DNA from: Alkalitalea saponilacus
GTDB lineage: Bacteria; Bacteroidota; Bacteroidia; Bacteroidales; Marinilabiliaceae
Assembly: GCF_900168165.1 (NCBI RefSeq)
Contig: NZ_FUYV01000001.1
Span: forward strand, 372,001 to 436,000
Direction of reading: 5' to 3'
Length of the DNA stretch: 64,000 bases
Shown piece after piece: positions 62,059-64,000 of the stretch. The position numbers and the translations under genes were made by a program. The notes beneath the pieces are model-generated. The model did no database searches. It saw nothing but the letters and a program-made list of their open reading frames with translations, and was not told where the DNA came from. Numbering within the stretch: position 1 is the first letter of the stretch; every line of letters begins with the position of its first letter.

Positions 62059-64000
62059 TTACTTATATTCATCCCAGCTCTTAATCGAAATATCATCCAT
62101 ACTCATTTTACAGAATGAATTGATAAAAGCACTTGCCAGCCTGGCATTGGTTATCAGTGGGATATTAAAATCAATACTGCTGCGTCGGATTTGGTAGCCA
62201 TTTTTTAACTCTCCCTTGGTCAGGTTTTTGGGTATGTTGATTACCAAATCGAGTTTTTTATCCCTAATTAAGTCCATGGTATTGGGCTGTTTTTCCGGTT
62301 CATCCGGCCAGTGCAACAAGGTTGTTTTAACGCCGTTTTCTTCAAAAAACCTGTGTGTTCCCGAAGTTGCAAACAGATTATAACCTTTCTCGGAAAGAAG
62401 TCTTGCACTTGATAGTAATTCTATTTTATCCCTCAATGGCCCAGAAGAAATAAGGATGTTTTTCTCAGGAACCCGATACCCAACAGAAAGCATTGACTGC
62501 AAAACAGCGTCATAGTAATTGGTTCCAATACATCCAACCTCCCCTGTAGATGCCATATCCACTCCAAGAACCGGGTCGGCTTGCAATAATCTGGCAAAAG
62601 AAAATTGCGGAGCCTTAATGCCAACATAGTCCAGTTCGAAAAGACTTTTATTGGGTTTTTCAACCGACAGTCCCAGCATCACTCTGGTAGCAATGTCAAT
62701 CAGGTTGACTTTAAGAACCTTTGAAACAAAGGGGAAGCTTCGGGATGCTCTCAGGTTACATTCAATGACTTTAATGTCGTTATCCTTTGCGAGCAACTGC
62801 ATGTTAAATGGTCCTGAGATGTTAAGAGCAGCTGCTATTTTCCTGGAAATCTGTTTTACCCTTCGAATGGTTTCAATATATATTTTTTGCGGTGGAAATA
62901 CAATGGTGGCATCTCCTGAGTGCACGCCTGCAAACTCAATGTGTTCTGAGATGGCATATGCCACTACTTCCCCGTTTCTTGCTACCGCATCTATTTCAAT
63001 CTCTTTTGCCTGTTCAATGAATTCAGAAACCACTACCGGGTATTGTTTGGATACATTGGCGGCCAGTTCCAGAAAATGTTGAAGTTCCTCGCGGTTGCTT
63101 ACCACATTCATGGCTGCACCTGACAGGACATAAGAGGGGCGAACAAGAACCGGAAACCCAACCTCATCAACAAACGTATAAATGTCCTCAATGGAGGTGA
63201 GTTCGCTCCATCGTGGCTGATCTATTTTTAAGTCATCCAGAAGTGAGGAGAATTTCTGGCGGTTTTCTGCCCTGTCGATATCTTCAGGGGCAGTTCCCAA
63301 TATGGGGATGTTTTGGCGGTGCAGTCGCATGGCCAGATTGTTGGGAATCTGTCCTCCCACAGATATTACAACCCCTTTAGGAGATTCAAGGTCGGCAATG
63401 TCCAATACCCGTTCAAGAGTGAGCTCATCAAAAAAGAGGCGGTTACAAACATCGTAATCTGTACTTACAGTTTCCGGGTTGTAATTAATCATCACACTTC
63501 TGAAGCCCTGTTCATTCACTGTTTCAACAGCATTTACACTACACCAGTCAAATTCTACACTGCTGCCAATTCTATAGGCTCCTGATCCCAGAACAACTAC
63601 CGAGCGACCATCTTTTTCAAATTCAACATCGTGATGAGTCCCATTGTATGTAAGATACAGGTAGTTGATTTTTGCCGGGAATTCACCGGCCAATGTGTCA
63701 ATTTGCTTTACAACTGGTAAGATTGATTTTTGTTTTCTGTGCTCGCGAACCTTCAGTAACCCTTCCTCCATTTGGTGGTCGTGGGTTTTAAGAACGATTC
63801 GTGCAATCTGGAAATCTGAATAACCAAGCTTTTTGGCTTCAATCAATAGTTCGTCAGGCAGTTCATCAAGCGACGAATATTTTCCTAATTTTACTTTAAG
63901 GTCGGTTATGTTTTTTAGTTTCTCAAGAAACCATCTGTTTATTTTGCTGAGGTCATAAATTTCGTCAACGCTCATGCCCTGTTCAAGAGCTTCTGCTATA
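62059..64000 (-). CDS. carB: Carbamoyl-phosphate synthase large subunit, C-terminal two-thirds; 5' end outside the window
   Basis: The frame stays open to the right edge (residues before MSVDEIYDL read IAEALEQG), so the start is outside; ~646 of the usual ~1070 residues are visible. Present are the oligomerisation domain, the second carboxyphosphate/ATP-grasp half (VVLGSGAYRIGSSVEFDWCSV, VRPSYVLSGAAMNVV, FNMQLLAKDNDIKVIECNLRASRSFPF) and the C-terminal allosteric MGS-like domain (LFATSGTHRFFEENGVKT, DLVINIPKN). CarB makes carbamoyl phosphate for pyrimidine and arginine synthesis. carA is not in the window. Confidence 0.96.
   Translation of the reverse strand, partial: IAEALEQGMSVDEIYDLSKINRWFLEKLKNITDLKVKLGKYSSLDELPDELLIEAKKLGYSDFQIARIVLKTHDHQMEEGLLKVREHRKQKSILPVVKQIDTLAGEFPAKINYLYLTYNGTHHDVEFEKDGRSVVVLGSGAYRIGSSVEFDWCSVNAVETVNEQGFRSVMINYNPETVSTDYDVCNRLFFDELTLERVLDIADLESPKGVVISVGGQIPNNLAMRLHRQNIPILGTAPEDIDRAENRQKFSSLLDDLKIDQPRWSELTSIEDIYTFVDEVGFPVLVRPSYVLSGAAMNVVSNREELQHFLELAANVSKQYPVVVSEFIEQAKEIEIDAVARNGEVVAYAISEHIEFAGVHSGDATIVFPPQKIYIETIRRVKQISRKIAAALNISGPFNMQLLAKDNDIKVIECNLRASRSFPFVSKVLKVNLIDIATRVMLGLSVEKPNKSLFELDYVGIKAPQFSFARLLQADPVLGVDMASTGEVGCIGTNYYDAVLQSMLSVGYRVPEKNILISSGPLRDKIELLSSARLLSEKGYNLFATSGTHRFFEENGVKTTLLHWPDEPEKQPNTMDLIRDKKLDLVINIPKNLTKGELKNGYQIRRSSIDFNIPLITNARLASAFINSFCKMSMDDISIKSWDEYK

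Noticed and set aside
1-64000. CRISPR arrays, tRNA/rRNA genes, prophage or transposase genes
   Set aside because: I looked for regularly spaced repeats, T-arm-like sequences and integrase or transposase motifs and found none; this was by eye, and tRNAscan or a repeat finder could correct it.

Overview
The window comes from a member of the Bacteroidota, most likely Bacteroidales/Marinilabiliales. The grounds are type IX secretion signatures (a type B sorting domain, a PorP/SprF protein, a type A sorting domain), SusB-like GH97 and GH115 enzymes, a propeller-type sensor, methylmalonyl-CoA mutase as separate mutA and mutB, cytochrome bd with the DUF4492 companion, Bacteroidota-style -7 elements (TAnnTTTG), and no Shine-Dalgarno sequences. 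I see no rRNA, tRNA, CRISPR array, phage or insertion sequence. The coding strand changes often and several convergent gene pairs are closed by near-perfect hairpins. The window cuts two genes: the first (3' end only) and carB at the right edge.

Layout. 1-6980 (+): tail of a type B secreted protein, PorP/SprF, a PD40-PKD protein, an unrecognised acidic secreted protein, and a propeller/SpoIIE-phosphatase sensor. 6975-10180: a GNAT, two small envelope proteins, a FemAB-like protein. 10278-15120 (-): psd, cdsA, a LUD protein, ftsH, rsfS, divergent from birA. 15996-17706: an SRPBCC protein and pyrE, divergent from a NUDIX gene. 17693-21936 (-): an LpxH-like phosphoesterase, a small unknown, and three cyclophilins, the last fused to a dead HtrA-like domain. 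22122-25174 (-): cytochrome bd operon with a small protein at each end, one of them an overlooked 42-residue membrane protein. 25492-31302 (-): beta-mannosidase, ThuA protein, double-thioredoxin lipoprotein, nucleoside hydrolase. 31562-37160 (+): a his operon (G-D-C-hydrolase-B) under a complete leader-peptide attenuator. 37157-47756: DUF2721, aldo/keto reductase, GH115, an esterase and a 1418-residue CotH/LTD protein. 48018-51406 (+): coaD, a cysteine-less thioredoxin-fold protein, a gluconate permease. 51507-56003 (+): mutA and mutB separated by a GxxExxY gene inside an inverted repeat. 56122-58888: two bacteriohemerythrins and a Cache chemoreceptor. 59041-62032: pssA and a GH97 enzyme. 62059-64000 (-): 3' part of carB.

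How they work together. Phospholipid synthesis is represented by cdsA, pssA and psd, although pssA is 48 kb from the other two. GH115, esterase, beta-mannosidase and GH97 point to growth on plant hemicelluloses. Methylmalonyl-CoA mutase fits a propionate-forming fermenter, and cytochrome bd plus hemerythrins fit a facultative or microaerophilic life. The most notable items are the his attenuator, the 42-residue cyd protein, the 46-bp perfect palindrome inside a cyclophilin gene, the pseudo-protease/cyclophilin fusion and the GxxExxY unit in the mut operon.
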